NCBI GenBank assembly: GCA_900543585.1
Contig: UQRP01000005.1
Coordinates: 1 to 64,000, forward strand
Origin: an uncultured Prevotella sp.
GTDB lineage: Bacteria > Bacteroidota > Bacteroidia > Bacteroidales > Bacteroidaceae
DNA: 64,000 bases
Direction: 5' to 3'
Shown here: positions 26,867 to 35,112 of the stretch, one piece after another
Layout of the letters: the number at the start of each line of letters is the position of its first letter
Position numbering within the stretch: position 1 is the stretch's first letter
Notes under the pieces: generated by a model
Seen by the model: only the letters and a program-made list of their open reading frames with translations
Databases searched by the model: none
Told to the model about the DNA's origin: nothing
Program-made: the position numbers and the translations under genes

Positions 26867-28024
26867 ATGAAGGTAAATCTCGATACTTTTGAGGGTGTTC
26901 AGCGCCCTGTTTACATCCTTGAGGAAGCCAGACTCAGACACAACCTGGAGCTGATATCAAGTGTTGCCAAGGCTGCCGACGTGGAAATCATCTTAGCATT
27001 CAAAGCCTTCGCTTTGTGGAAGACGTTTCCTATCTTTCGGGAGTATATTGCTGCCACTACGGCCAGCTCCCTCTATGAGGCGCGACTGGGACGCGAGGTC
27101 TTCGGAAGTCCTACCCATACCTTCTCACCGGCCTATACCGACTACGAGATTGATGACATTGCGCGCTGCTCCAGTCATCTGTCTTTCAACTCCTTGACAC
27201 AGATGCAGCGCTATGCTTCGCGTGCAAAGGCTGCCAACCCGGAGATAAGCTTCGGACTGAGGGTCAACCCGCAGTATAGTGAGGTGGAGACACTGCTCTA
27301 TAACCCCTGTGCACCGGGAACACGTTTCGGCGTGACGGCCGACAAACTACCTGCCACGCTGCCCGACTGTATCGACGGCTTCCATTGTCATACGCTCTGT
27401 GAGAGTGGACCCGACGTCTTTGCCCGTACCTTGCAGCATATTGAGGAGAAGTTCTCGCCGTGGTTCAAACAGTTGAAGTGGATAAACTTTGGCGGCGGAC
27501 ATCTAATGACGCGCAAGGATTACGACGTCAACGAGCTCATCGCCATCCTCCGCGCCTTCCACAGCCGTTATCCTTGGTTGCATGTCATCTTAGAACCGGG
27601 CAGCGCCTTTGGTTGGCAGACGGGACCGCTCGTCAGCCAGGTCATAGACATCGTTGAGGACAGCGGTATCCGTACCGCCATCCTCAACGTCAGTTTCACG
27701 TGCCATATGCCTGACTGCTTGGAGATGCCCTATAAGCCCGCAGTGAGATTTGCCAGGACCCTTGACGAGAACAAGGGCGACCACGTCTACAGATTTGGCG
27801 GCAACTCCTGTCTCAGTGGCGACTTCATGGGCTACTGGCAGTTTGACCATGAGTTGGAGGTGGGTGAGAACATCATCTTTGAGGATATGCTCCATTACAC
27901 CACCGTCAAGACGATGATGTTCAATGGCATCACTCATCCTTCTATCGCTTTGGCTGCTCCTGACGGCGAGCTGACGATGCTCCGCGAATATACCTTTGAG
28001 GACTACAAGTCCAGAATGGACTAA
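26867..28024 (+). CDS. nspC: Carboxynorspermidine decarboxylase
   Basis: NspC (385 residues) is a fold-III PLP enzyme that makes spermidine or norspermidine from the carboxylated intermediate. The PLP lysine is in EIILAFKAFALWKTF near residue 43. Conserved elements include GFHCHTLCESG, INFGGGHLMTR (phosphate-binding glycine loop), ILEPGSAFGWQTG, and GNSCLSGDFMGYWQF (the Cys/Asp active-site region). Full length for the family. The partner carboxyspermidine dehydrogenase is not in the window. It stands alone, followed by an imperfect hairpin and a long gene-free stretch. Confidence 0.92.
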   Translation: MKVNLDTFEGVQRPVYILEEARLRHNLELISSVAKAADVEIILAFKAFALWKTFPIFREYIAATTASSLYEARLGREVFGSPTHTFSPAYTDYEIDDIARCSSHLSFNSLTQMQRYASRAKAANPEISFGLRVNPQYSEVETLLYNPCAPGTRFGVTADKLPATLPDCIDGFHCHTLCESGPDVFARTLQHIEEKFSPWFKQLKWINFGGGHLMTRKDYDVNELIAILRAFHSRYPWLHVILEPGSAFGWQTGPLVSQVIDIVEDSGIRTAILNVSFTCHMPDCLEMPYKPAVRFARTLDENKGDHVYRFGGNSCLSGDFMGYWQFDHELEVGENIIFEDMLHYTTVKTMMFNGITHPSIALAAPDGELTMLREYTFEDYKSRMD

Positions 28025-28138
28025 TCGGGGACTATCTTCCCCAAAGAAGATAGGTCCCATGCGTGGTGTGTTAAGCATCTCTATTTTTGTCGTTATAGCC
28101 TTTGGACAGCGTTTTTCTTCATTGTAATTATGTTGTGC

Positions 28139-28220
28139 GGCATATGCCAGCGATATCCGTGACAAATGCCAGCGATATCCGTGACAAATGCCAGCGATAT
28201 CCGTGGCAAATGCCGTGCAT
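28139..28220. repeat. 22-bp tandem palindrome array, copy 2
   Basis: Units start at 28139, 28161, 28183 and 28205. The first carries the perfect palindrome GGCATATGCC; the next two have GACAAATGCC; the last has GGCAAATGCC. The second palindrome GATATC sits at unit positions 14-19 in the first three units. This is the most uniform of the three arrays and indicates the consensus. Confidence 0.95.
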
Positions 28221-28265
28221 CATCAGAAGGGGGCGGAAAAGTGCCTTAGGGCATGCTTCTCCTAT

Positions 28266-28312
28266 AAATAGGGCGTGTTTTTATTCAAATAGAGCGTGTT
28301 TTTACTTAAATA
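28266..28312. repeat. 21-bp direct repeat pair
   Basis: Two adjacent units (28266-28286 and 28287-28307) share AAATAGRGCGTGTTTTTAYT, differing at only a few positions, and a partial third (AAATA) follows. They lie 56 bases upstream of the tRNA -33 box, so they could be an upstream binding site or a dispersed repeat. Confidence 0.8.
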
Positions 28313-28367
28313 TAATAAGGTGTAATGACAATATCGCAAAAATATTTCAAAAAAAAGTGGGCAAAAG

Positions 28368-28398
28368 TTTGTGGAATCGAAAAAAGGCAGTACCTTTG
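28368..28398 (+). promoter_or_regulatory. Promoter of tRNA-Gly
   Basis: TACCTTTG (28391-28398) with TTTG (28368-28371) 19 bases upstream. The mature tRNA begins at 28440, leaving a leader of about 35 bases. Confidence 0.75.
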
Positions 28399-28439
28399 CA
28401 CTCGCATTCAGGGGAATGCTTCTCACTACGAGAAAAGTT

Positions 28440-28512
28440 GCGGCAATAGCTCAGTTGGTAGAGCGCGACCTTGCCAAGGTCGAGGTCGCGGGTCCGAGTC
28501 CCGTTTGCCGCT
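28440..28512 (+). tRNA. tRNA-Gly (anticodon GCC)
   Basis: A complete cloverleaf is visible: acceptor GCGGCAA/TTGCCGC, D arm GCTC...GAGC, anticodon stem CGACC/GGTCG with loop TTGCCAA (anticodon GCC), and T arm GCGGG/CCCGT with TCCGAGT. The discriminator is T; CCA is not encoded. A T-run (28513-28518) follows and may end the transcript. Confidence 0.97.
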
Positions 28513-28544
28513 CTTTTTAAGAAACAGTCTTTTATTTGTTCCCT

Positions 28545-29093
28545 ATGAATTTATACTTAAGATATTTCGACAATGAAACGCTTGTTTCGAGTGTCGAAGA
28601 TGCCTTAGATTTTTTACGTTCCTTACATGAGATAGACATTACGCCCGAATTAGAGTCAGATTTAAGAGAGTATGTGGCCAGTGATGTCATGTACCCCAAG
28701 AGATATAAAGTGCGTTCACATGTCTATTTTATCGTTATCAAGACATTGGCGGACAATATGCGTGATTTTAAGGAGAAGAAGGCTGTGCGTTCCGGTTCCT
28801 CTCGTAAGAATAACGAGCGTTCCGAGTCCGAGAATCCGATGGTGCGTCTGTCTACCGTTCGTCCCGGATGGTATGAGGCCGAGGTAAACTTCAAGCGTGT
28901 CGTCCTGATTCCGGAGAGTGGTAAGCATGAATATCGTGATACGCGCTTTGTGGCTGACTGCAAGGCCGATTCTCCTATCGACGCCTACAATCGTGTCGTG
29001 GACTATCTCAGAAGTCGTGTAGACAACCGCAGCCAGTTCCCATCCGTTAAGGGTAAGAACTTCAGGGTGAAGTATCTTGGCTATTGGAAATAA
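28545..29093 (+). CDS. Conserved-looking protein of unknown function
   Basis: I do not recognise this 182-residue protein. It has no signal peptide or membrane segment. The N-terminal 75 residues look helical (TLVSSVEDALDFLRSLHEID); a charged, serine/arginine-rich linker (about 80-100) leads to a compact beta-rich C-terminal half (WYEAEVNFKRVVLIPESGKH, and a terminal NFRVKYLGYWK). The ATG at 28545 is chosen over an upstream TTG at 28536. It starts 32 bases after tRNA-Gly, and ssb follows 30 bases after its stop, so it may share a message with ssb. Confidence 0.65.
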   Translation: MNLYLRYFDNETLVSSVEDALDFLRSLHEIDITPELESDLREYVASDVMYPKRYKVRSHVYFIVIKTLADNMRDFKEKKAVRSGSSRKNNERSESENPMVRLSTVRPGWYEAEVNFKRVVLIPESGKHEYRDTRFVADCKADSPIDAYNRVVDYLRSRVDNRSQFPSVKGKNFRVKYLGYWK

Positions 29094-29123
29094 TCTTATC
29101 ACCGTTTTTGAGGCATAGGTTTT

Positions 29124-29462
29124 ATGAATAAGGTGATGCTTATTGGCAATGTCGGTAAAGAGCCTGATGTGCATTATTATGATGCAGACCAGGCCGTAGC
29201 GAAAGTCTCGCTGGCAACAACAGAGCGAGGCTATACGCTCAAAGATGGTACGAAGGTCGCTGACCGTACCGACTGGCACAACCTCATCTTCTACCGGCAG
29301 CTTGCCAAGATAGTGGAACAGTATGTCCACAAAGGTGATAAAATCTATGTCGAGGGCCGGCTGAGGTATAATGTTTACGACGACAAGCTTGGCAAGCGCC
29401 ATTATGTTACAGAAATAATGGTAGAAAACATGGAGCTGCTGACTCCCAAACAACAAGCTTAA
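29124..29462 (+). CDS. ssb: Single-stranded DNA-binding protein
   Basis: This 112-residue protein is an OB-fold SSB that coats single-stranded DNA in replication and repair. MNKVMLIGNVGKEPDVHYY, the DWHNLIFY core and KIYVEGRLRYNVY match the family. It ends at the OB fold (MELLTPKQQA) and lacks the acidic, partner-binding tail of housekeeping SSBs, so another full-length SSB probably exists elsewhere in the genome. The ssb-gldE order is typical of Bacteroidetes. Confidence 0.9.
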   Translation: MNKVMLIGNVGKEPDVHYYDADQAVAKVSLATTERGYTLKDGTKVADRTDWHNLIFYRQLAKIVEQYVHKGDKIYVEGRLRYNVYDDKLGKRHYVTEIMVENMELLTPKQQA

Positions 29463-29471
29463 AGTCAGATA

Positions 29472-30818
29472 GTGTTGGATTTCTCAAATATTCATCAACT
29501 GAGTGATCTCGTGGTGCTGCAACCGCTCACCACGGGGGTGGTAGTGGCAGTCATCTTGACTGTCTTTTTGCTTATTATGTCAGGCTTTGCCAGTGGATCC
29601 GAGATAGCTTTCTTCAGTCTCACTCCACAGGATCTTGACGAACTCGACCCGGAGAAGAATCCGGGCGATGCCAGGATTATGCAGTTGCGTGAGGACTCGG
29701 AGCGGACGTTGGCTACGATTCTGATTACTAATAACTTCGTCAACGTCACCATCATTATGCTGTGCAACTATATCTTTGCCTCTATTGTGCAGTTTAAGGT
29801 GGCTTGGCTGGAGTTTCTCGTTATCACAGTCCTTCTGACATTCCTGCTTCTCCTCTTCGGTGAGATCATGCCAAAGATATACAGCCGTTCCATAGCGCTG
29901 AAGTTCTGTCGTCGTGCCGTCAACGGCATTCTGATTCTCCGGAAGATATTCTGGCCGTTGGAGACGGTGCTGATAAAAAGTGGTGTCATTGCCGAGAAGG
30001 CGGTGCCTAAGGAGTCACGCCAGCTGAGTGTTGACGATCTGGAGCAGGCTCTTGAGCTGACCAATAAGGACGACATCAAGGACGAACAAAGTATGCTTCA
30101 GGGCATTATCCGCTTTGGCGACGAGACCGCCAAAGAGGTGATGACGACCCGCCAGGATATTGCCGACATTGATATTCGCAGCTCTTATAAAGATGTGTTG
30201 AAATTCATCGTTGACAACAACTACAGTCGTATTCCCGTCTATCAGGACAACGAGGATAATATCCGTGGTGTGCTTTATATCAAAGATTTGCTGCCTTATC
30301 TGTCCAAGCCAGAGAACTTCCGTTGGCAGAGCCTGATACGTCCGCCGTATTTCGTGCCAGAGACCAAGAAGATTGATGACCTGCTCAGGGAGTTCCAGGA
30401 TAACAAGGTGCATATCGCTATCGTCGTCGATGAGTTTGGAGGCACGAGCGGACTGGTGACGTTGGAGGACATCCTTGAAGAGATCGTGGGTGAAATCAAC
30501 GACGAGTACGACGAGGAAGAGAAGACTTATACCAAGCTCAACAACAATACCTACATCTTTGAGGGCAAGACGCTTCTGAGCGACTTCTGCAAGATTCTTG
30601 GTATTGATGACGAGGAGTTTGACGATGTTGCCGGTGATGCTGACTCGTTGGCCGGTCTGCTTCTCGAGCTCAAGGGTGACTTCCTGGTCTTGCATGAGAA
30701 GATAAGCTATAAGAATTATACTTTTGAAGTGATGGCCGTTGAAGAGCGTCGCATCAGTCGCGTGAAGGTCACCATCAACGAAAAGCAGGAGACAAAGGAT
30801 GCCGCTGATAAGAATTGA
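29472..30818 (+). CDS. gldE: Gliding motility-associated CNNM/CorC-type membrane protein GldE
   Basis: This 448-residue inner-membrane protein combines a DUF21/CNNM transmembrane domain (about 1-190; hydrophobic segments at 15-40, 85-110 and 115-135), two CBS domains (about 215-340; TTRQDIADIDI, YSRIPVYQDN, VVDEFGGTSGLVTLEDILEE) and a C-terminal CorC_HlyC domain. GldE is linked to gliding and type IX secretion in this phylum, and CNNM relatives transport magnesium. The start is GTG at 29472. It follows ssb by 9 bases and overlaps the PPTase gene by 20. Confidence 0.87.
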   Translation: MLDFSNIHQLSDLVVLQPLTTGVVVAVILTVFLLIMSGFASGSEIAFFSLTPQDLDELDPEKNPGDARIMQLREDSERTLATILITNNFVNVTIIMLCNYIFASIVQFKVAWLEFLVITVLLTFLLLLFGEIMPKIYSRSIALKFCRRAVNGILILRKIFWPLETVLIKSGVIAEKAVPKESRQLSVDDLEQALELTNKDDIKDEQSMLQGIIRFGDETAKEVMTTRQDIADIDIRSSYKDVLKFIVDNNYSRIPVYQDNEDNIRGVLYIKDLLPYLSKPENFRWQSLIRPPYFVPETKKIDDLLREFQDNKVHIAIVVDEFGGTSGLVTLEDILEEIVGEINDEYDEEEKTYTKLNNNTYIFEGKTLLSDFCKILGIDDEEFDDVAGDADSLAGLLLELKGDFLVLHEKISYKNYTFEVMAVEERRISRVKVTINEKQETKDAADKN

Positions 30819-31392
30819 CGACTTGGGAGACGGAGTCAGAATGGGCCTCTGGCAGATGACAGAACCCATTGACGCCCTGCCTGTGCCGCCTGCAGTGGAC
30901 CTGGCGGATGTCCGTACCGAGAAGCGTCGGCGCGAGGTGCTTACGTCCTATAGCCTTTTAAAGGCACTTACCGGTGCCGACCTTCTGATACGTCATGCAT
31001 CCAACGGCAGTCCCCTCGTCGATGGTATCTCCATCAGCCTGAGCCATACCCTCGGCTGGGCGGCGATGGTTGTTGGTGACAGCAGTAAGCGGTTAGGAAT
31101 AGATATAGAGTATTACTCAGACAGGGTCAACAAGATTGCCGACAGATTTATCCGGACCGATGAGCAAAGTTCATCGCTGGCTTACCGACTTGTCAACTGG
31201 AGCATGAAGGAGACTGTCTACAAGGCGTTGACAGAGGAGGACCTGATGTATTCAGAGATGCGGCTGACCCATTATGATGTGGGAAAGAGCGGCAAGGTAG
31301 CGGTCGAAGATCTGAAGTGTGGACGGCATGTGGAAGCGGAATATATATTGAACGCCGATTATGTGCTGACGTGGGCTGTTATGGAACGATAA
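30799..31392 (+). CDS. 4'-phosphopantetheinyl transferase
   Basis: This 197-residue Sfp-type enzyme adds the phosphopantetheine arm to acyl carrier proteins. The magnesium-binding GIDIEYYSDRVNKIADRF is near residue 95, and the second motif WSMKETVYKAL near residue 135; SISLSHTLGWAAM is the coenzyme A-binding region. It starts inside the end of gldE (20-base overlap), so it is translationally coupled. Whether it serves fatty acid synthesis or a secondary pathway is not visible. Confidence 0.88.
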   Translation: MPLIRIDDLGDGVRMGLWQMTEPIDALPVPPAVDLADVRTEKRRREVLTSYSLLKALTGADLLIRHASNGSPLVDGISISLSHTLGWAAMVVGDSSKRLGIDIEYYSDRVNKIADRFIRTDEQSSSLAYRLVNWSMKETVYKALTEEDLMYSEMRLTHYDVGKSGKVAVEDLKCGRHVEAEYILNADYVLTWAVMER

Positions 31393-31483
31393 CCTATTTT
31401 ACTTCTATTCTTATAAATTATTCGCACAATAAAGATTATTATAATATTAATTGAAGTTTTTTTGTAATTTTTTAGCCGTTTAT

Positions 31484-31514
31484 TTTGCATTACCATAAAT
31501 TCTTCGTACTTTTG
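31484..31514 (+). promoter_or_regulatory. Promoter of gldB
   Basis: TACTTTTG (31507-31514) with TTTG (31484-31487) 19 bases upstream, in an AT-rich region. The GTG start is 18 bases downstream. Confidence 0.7.
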
Positions 31515-31531
31515 CAAAGTAAAGATTAATC

Positions 31532-32341
31532 GTGAAAAAGAAAGTATTCATCATATTGGCTTTTGCCGCCGTGCTTTTGTCGGCCTGCAACTTTAAGCTG
31601 CGGTCGAGTGGCGATGATGACGCGTCGACAATGAAGGTCGAGCGTTATGATCGTTTGGAAAGCCGTTATGTCATTACTGGTGACTTTTCGGCGTTGCAGC
31701 AGATGAATACGGAGTTTCCTATAGAGACCCGCACGCTGGTGGAGAAGATGCTGCGCATCGGTGAGGTCAGCGACCACGACATCAGTGAGCGTTTCCTGCG
31801 TTTCTATCAGGATTCCACTTTGCAGATGCTTGTCAACGACGTGGAGTCGGAATATGCCAATATGGATGACATCAACCAGCAGTTGCAGGCCGCCTTTACC
31901 AACCTGCAGGACTGGATTCCGAATATGCCCTTGCCGCGTGTCTATTCACAGATAGGTGCCTTGGATCAGAGCATTGTCATCGGTGACAGGGCTATCGGCA
32001 TCTCGCTCGATAAGTATATGGGTCCCAAATATCCGCTGTATCAGAAATATGGATACAGCAATGAGCAGTTGGAGTCGATGGGGCGGTCCAATATCGTGCC
32101 CGATGCTGTCAGCTTCTATCTTCTCAGCCTGTATCCGCTGAAGGATGTTGACTCCAGGCCACAGATAGTCAAGGACTTGCATGTGGGCAAGGCCATGTGG
32201 GTGGCCAATAAGGCTATGGGACAGGACTTCTTCACTTCTGACTATATTACTATGGTCAACCGCTATATGCACCACCATCCTAAGACAACGGTGCAGGAGT
32301 TGCTTGCCGACGATGATTATTCCAAGTTCCTGAAAAAGTAA
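31532..32341 (+). CDS. gldB: Gliding motility lipoprotein GldB
   Basis: This 269-residue protein resembles GldB, a lipoprotein required for gliding in Bacteroidetes and conserved with type IX secretion. The signal peptide ends LLSAC (Cys19). Typical features are DFSALQQMNTEFPIETR, the metallopeptidase-like LDKYMGPKYPLYQKYGYS, and IVPDAVSFYLLSLYP. Start is GTG at 31532, the only one preceding the signal peptide. With gldE just upstream, it suggests a T9SS-competent organism, and motility itself need not follow. Confidence 0.85.
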   Translation: MKKKVFIILAFAAVLLSACNFKLRSSGDDDASTMKVERYDRLESRYVITGDFSALQQMNTEFPIETRTLVEKMLRIGEVSDHDISERFLRFYQDSTLQMLVNDVESEYANMDDINQQLQAAFTNLQDWIPNMPLPRVYSQIGALDQSIVIGDRAIGISLDKYMGPKYPLYQKYGYSNEQLESMGRSNIVPDAVSFYLLSLYPLKDVDSRPQIVKDLHVGKAMWVANKAMGQDFFTSDYITMVNRYMHHHPKTTVQELLADDDYSKFLKK

Positions 32342-32412
32342 AAAGAAAGCGGGCGGTTTGCTGACAGACTTGCAGTGGCTAACCGTATTGGGATGAAAAC
32401 CGTTGCTTTTAT

Positions 32413-32443
32413 TTTGTCATTTCGTGCTTTTGCATTATCTTTG
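32413..32443 (+). promoter_or_regulatory. Promoter of the DPP4 gene
   Basis: TATCTTTG (32436-32443) with TTTG (32413-32416) 19 bases upstream; the ATG is 19 bases downstream. Confidence 0.7.
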
Positions 32444-32461
32444 CCGATAAAAAGATAATGT

Positions 32462-34666
32462 ATGAATAAATTATTCCTTTTTTGTGCAGCTTTGCTTATG
32501 ATTTCATCAAGTATCTTTGCTGCTACCCCCATTGATCTGAAGCGTCTCACTTCCGGAGAATTTGCCGCTAAGACAGTTTCGGGCATCGACCCTATCCCCG
32601 GTACCGACCAGTATGCGCGTATCTCTGCCGATGGCAAGCAGATTGTGCAGTGCTCTTTCAAGACCGGTAAACAGACGGCGGTGCTCTTCGATGTCGACAA
32701 CACACAGGGTTCGAAGATAGATGCCTTCGACGGCTATATCATGTCGCCCGACGGCAGCCGTATGCTCATCAGCACGAAGCGTCAGCCTGTCTACCGCCGT
32801 TCCTACAAGGCGGTGTTCTACATCTACACGCTCAAGAGCCGCAAGCTGGAGCCGCTCTCTGATGGCGGTCCGCAGCAGAGCCCCGTGTGGTCGCCCGACG
32901 GACAGCAGGTGGCCTTTGTCAGAGACAATAACATCTTCCTGGTCAAGCTGCTCTATGACAACAGCGAGAGTCAAGTCACTAAGGACGGAAAGTTCAACGA
33001 GGTCATCAACGGCATCCCCGATTGGGTGAACGAGGAGGAGTTCAGCTTTCACACCGCTCTGACTTTCAATGCTGACGGCACGATGCTGTGCTGGCTGCGT
33101 TATGACGAGAGCAATGTCAAGCAATATTCCCTGCAGCTCTTCAAGGGCAGCCACCCCGAGCGGAAAGACTTTGCTACCTATCCTGGCAGCTATTCGTATA
33201 AATATCCTAAGGCAGGAACAGACAACGCTAAGGTGACGGCTTGGAGCTATGACATCAAGAGTCACCGCACACAGAAGCTCAACGTCCCTGTCGATGCCGA
33301 TGGCTATCTGCCCAGAATCCTCGCTACCGACAATGCCGACCAGGTCCTTGTCTATGCCATGAACCGTCACCAGGATATTCTGAACATCTACACGGTTAAT
33401 CCGCGCAGTACGGTGGCGAAGCTTCTCGTGAAGGAGAGCGTGCCCAAGTATGTCAAGGAAGAGGCTATGGAGAATATCCTCATCGGAGCCGACTATCTGC
33501 TGCTTCCTTCCGACCGCGACGGTTACATGCATCTGTATGTCTACAACCGCAATGGACAGTTGCTGCGCAAGGTGGCTCCCGGGAATTACGACATCACTCA
33601 GGTCTACGGACTTGACAGTTCGAACGGTGACATCTATTATCAGGCTGCCGGACTCAACCCCCATGACCGCCAGATTTATGTGGCGCATAAGAATGGCAAG
33701 ACAGAGCGGCTGACAACTCAGGAGGGCTGGAACTCGGCAATCTTCTCCGGAGATTTCAAATATTTCATCAATACATGGAGTGACTACAATACTCCTTACG
33801 TCTATACCACCCGAGACAATAATGGCAAGGTTATAGCCACGAATGTCGACAACAAGGAGTTGCGCGACAAGATGTCGCAGTACGGTTTCTCAAAGCGTGA
33901 GACCTTCTCCTTCACGACCTCAGAGGGTATCAAGCTCGACGGATGGATGGTGAAGCCCGCTGACTTTGACGCTTCGAAGAAATATCCTGTCATCATGTTC
34001 CAATACAGTGGCCCGGGCAATCAGCAGGTTGTGAACTCATGGAGTGCCGGATCGATGGGGCAGGGTGGTGCCTATGACCAGTATCTTGCGCAGAAAGGAT
34101 TCATCATTGTATGTGTTGACGGTCGTGGCACCGGTGGCCGTGGCGCCGATTTTGAGAAGTGCACCTACCTCAAGCTTGGCAACCTCGAATCCAAGGACCA
34201 GGTGGAGACAGCCCTCTACCTTGCTACGCTGCCCTATGTGGACAAGGACAATATCGGCATCTGGGGCTGGAGCTATGGCGGTTTCAATACGCTGATGAGC
34301 ATGAGTGAGGGCCGGAAGGTCTTCAAGGCCGGTGTCGCTGTGGCACCACCTACCGACTACCGCTTCTATGACACGGTCTATACGGAGCGCTATATGCGTA
34401 CCCCGCAGGAGAATCCGGACGGATATAATGACAATCCCATCAGCCGTGCCGCAAATCTCAATGGTAAACTGCTTATCTGCCATGGTACAGCTGATGACAA
34501 CGTGCATCCACAGAATACTTTTGAATATGCTGAGGCGTTGGTGCAGGCTGACAAAGACTTCAAGGAGAACTACTATACCAACCGCAACCACAGCATCTTT
34601 GGCGGCAACACGCGTAACCACCTGCTGCGACAGATTGCGGAATGGTTTGAGGAGTACCTGAAATAA
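32462..34666 (+). CDS. Dipeptidyl peptidase IV (family S9)
   Basis: This 734-residue secreted protease removes Xaa-Pro or Xaa-Ala dipeptides from peptide N-termini. A signal peptide (1-20) precedes a beta-propeller (about 50-470) and an alpha/beta-hydrolase domain. The triad is complete: Ser in GIWGWSYGGFNTLMSM, Asp in TADDNVHPQNT and His in YTNRNHSIFGGNTRNH. The glutamate pair that anchors the peptide N-terminus is in GIPDWVNEEEFSFHTAL. Such enzymes feed peptide-fermenting oral and gut Bacteroidetes. It is a single gene with its own promoter and a terminator shared with the convergent pqqD-like operon. Confidence 0.94.
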   Translation: MNKLFLFCAALLMISSSIFAATPIDLKRLTSGEFAAKTVSGIDPIPGTDQYARISADGKQIVQCSFKTGKQTAVLFDVDNTQGSKIDAFDGYIMSPDGSRMLISTKRQPVYRRSYKAVFYIYTLKSRKLEPLSDGGPQQSPVWSPDGQQVAFVRDNNIFLVKLLYDNSESQVTKDGKFNEVINGIPDWVNEEEFSFHTALTFNADGTMLCWLRYDESNVKQYSLQLFKGSHPERKDFATYPGSYSYKYPKAGTDNAKVTAWSYDIKSHRTQKLNVPVDADGYLPRILATDNADQVLVYAMNRHQDILNIYTVNPRSTVAKLLVKESVPKYVKEEAMENILIGADYLLLPSDRDGYMHLYVYNRNGQLLRKVAPGNYDITQVYGLDSSNGDIYYQAAGLNPHDRQIYVAHKNGKTERLTTQEGWNSAIFSGDFKYFINTWSDYNTPYVYTTRDNNGKVIATNVDNKELRDKMSQYGFSKRETFSFTTSEGIKLDGWMVKPADFDASKKYPVIMFQYSGPGNQQVVNSWSAGSMGQGGAYDQYLAQKGFIIVCVDGRGTGGRGADFEKCTYLKLGNLESKDQVETALYLATLPYVDKDNIGIWGWSYGGFNTLMSMSEGRKVFKAGVAVAPPTDYRFYDTVYTERYMRTPQENPDGYNDNPISRAANLNGKLLICHGTADDNVHPQNTFEYAEALVQADKDFKENYYTNRNHSIFGGNTRNHLLRQIAEWFEEYLK

Positions 34667-34697
34667 TAATTCCACAGCGGGCTTCTGGCCCAGCATC

Positions 34698-34738
34698 AAA
34701 AACGGGAGCAAGCGAAAGGGCCTGCTCCCGTTTTTTTT
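34698..34738. terminator. Terminator after DPP4, between convergent genes
   Basis: AAAAACGGGAGCA (34698-34710) pairs with TGCTCCCGTTTTT (34723-34735) and runs into further T. The A-rich and T-rich ends let it work in both directions. Confidence 0.85.
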
Positions 34739-34774
34739 GACGTATATAGGGATGACTATTCTTGTATAGGATAA

Positions 34775-35062
34775 CTATTCACTGACGATGCCAGCCTGTA
34801 GCCAATGCTTTGCCAAGGCTTCAGCATCCGCCTTTGCCTGCTCTACGGGCAGTGGTGAGCCGTCGGAGAGTTGGTAGTTGTCCTGTAGTATCTTCGTAAG
34901 GTCTTCAACGGTGAAGTCACGGTCCTGGATACTCTCCCACAGCAGTTTGGCACTGTCGTTCATGCTGATGATGCTGCTGAAGTCGATATTCTCCTTCCCC
35001 TCTGCGATAAGGATGTTGGTGCCACAGACATCGGTAAGTCTGAAACCTGGTTTTACTCTCAT
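34775..35062 (-). CDS. PqqD-like peptide-recognition protein
   Basis: This 95-residue protein matches the PqqD family, small winged-helix domains (RiPP recognition elements) that bind the leader peptide of ribosomally made peptides. MRVKPGFRLTDVCGTNILIA is the beta-hairpin start, FSSIISMNDSAKLLWESIQD the conserved second strand and helix, and the rest is helical. I start at ATG 35062; the longer open frame to 35203 lacks the family pattern. It is the last gene of a leftward operon with an S24/S26 protease and an HPr-kinase-like ATPase. No peptide precursor, cyclase or radical-SAM enzyme is visible. Confidence 0.8.
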   Translation of the reverse strand: MRVKPGFRLTDVCGTNILIAEGKENIDFSSIISMNDSAKLLWESIQDRDFTVEDLTKILQDNYQLSDGSPLPVEQAKADAEALAKHWLQAGIVSE

Positions 35063-35112
35063 ATTGTTTCTACTTTGTAAGTTTTGTTGTTGATATGTTC
35101 TGTTTGTCGCTT

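Larger units (their letters stand above)
28025..28439. other. Gene-free stretch with two repeat arrays upstream of tRNA-Gly
   Basis: The 415 bases hold an imperfect hairpin GGGACTATCTTC / GAAGATAGGTCCC (28028-28058, no T-tract), a 22-bp palindrome array (28139-28220), a 21-bp direct repeat pair (28266-28312) and the tRNA promoter. The open frames across the array are repeat translations, not genes. Confidence 0.75.

Noticed and set aside
28102..28449. Open frames with repeated DI/QRYPWQMP-type peptides across the repeat arrays (also 62858-63175)
   Set aside because: They are translations of the 22-bp repeats; the frame is open because the unit has no stop codon in that phase, not because of coding.
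32507..33688. 393-residue open frame on the minus strand opposite the DPP4 gene
   Set aside because: Antisense shadow; the plus strand carries a complete catalytic triad and propeller.
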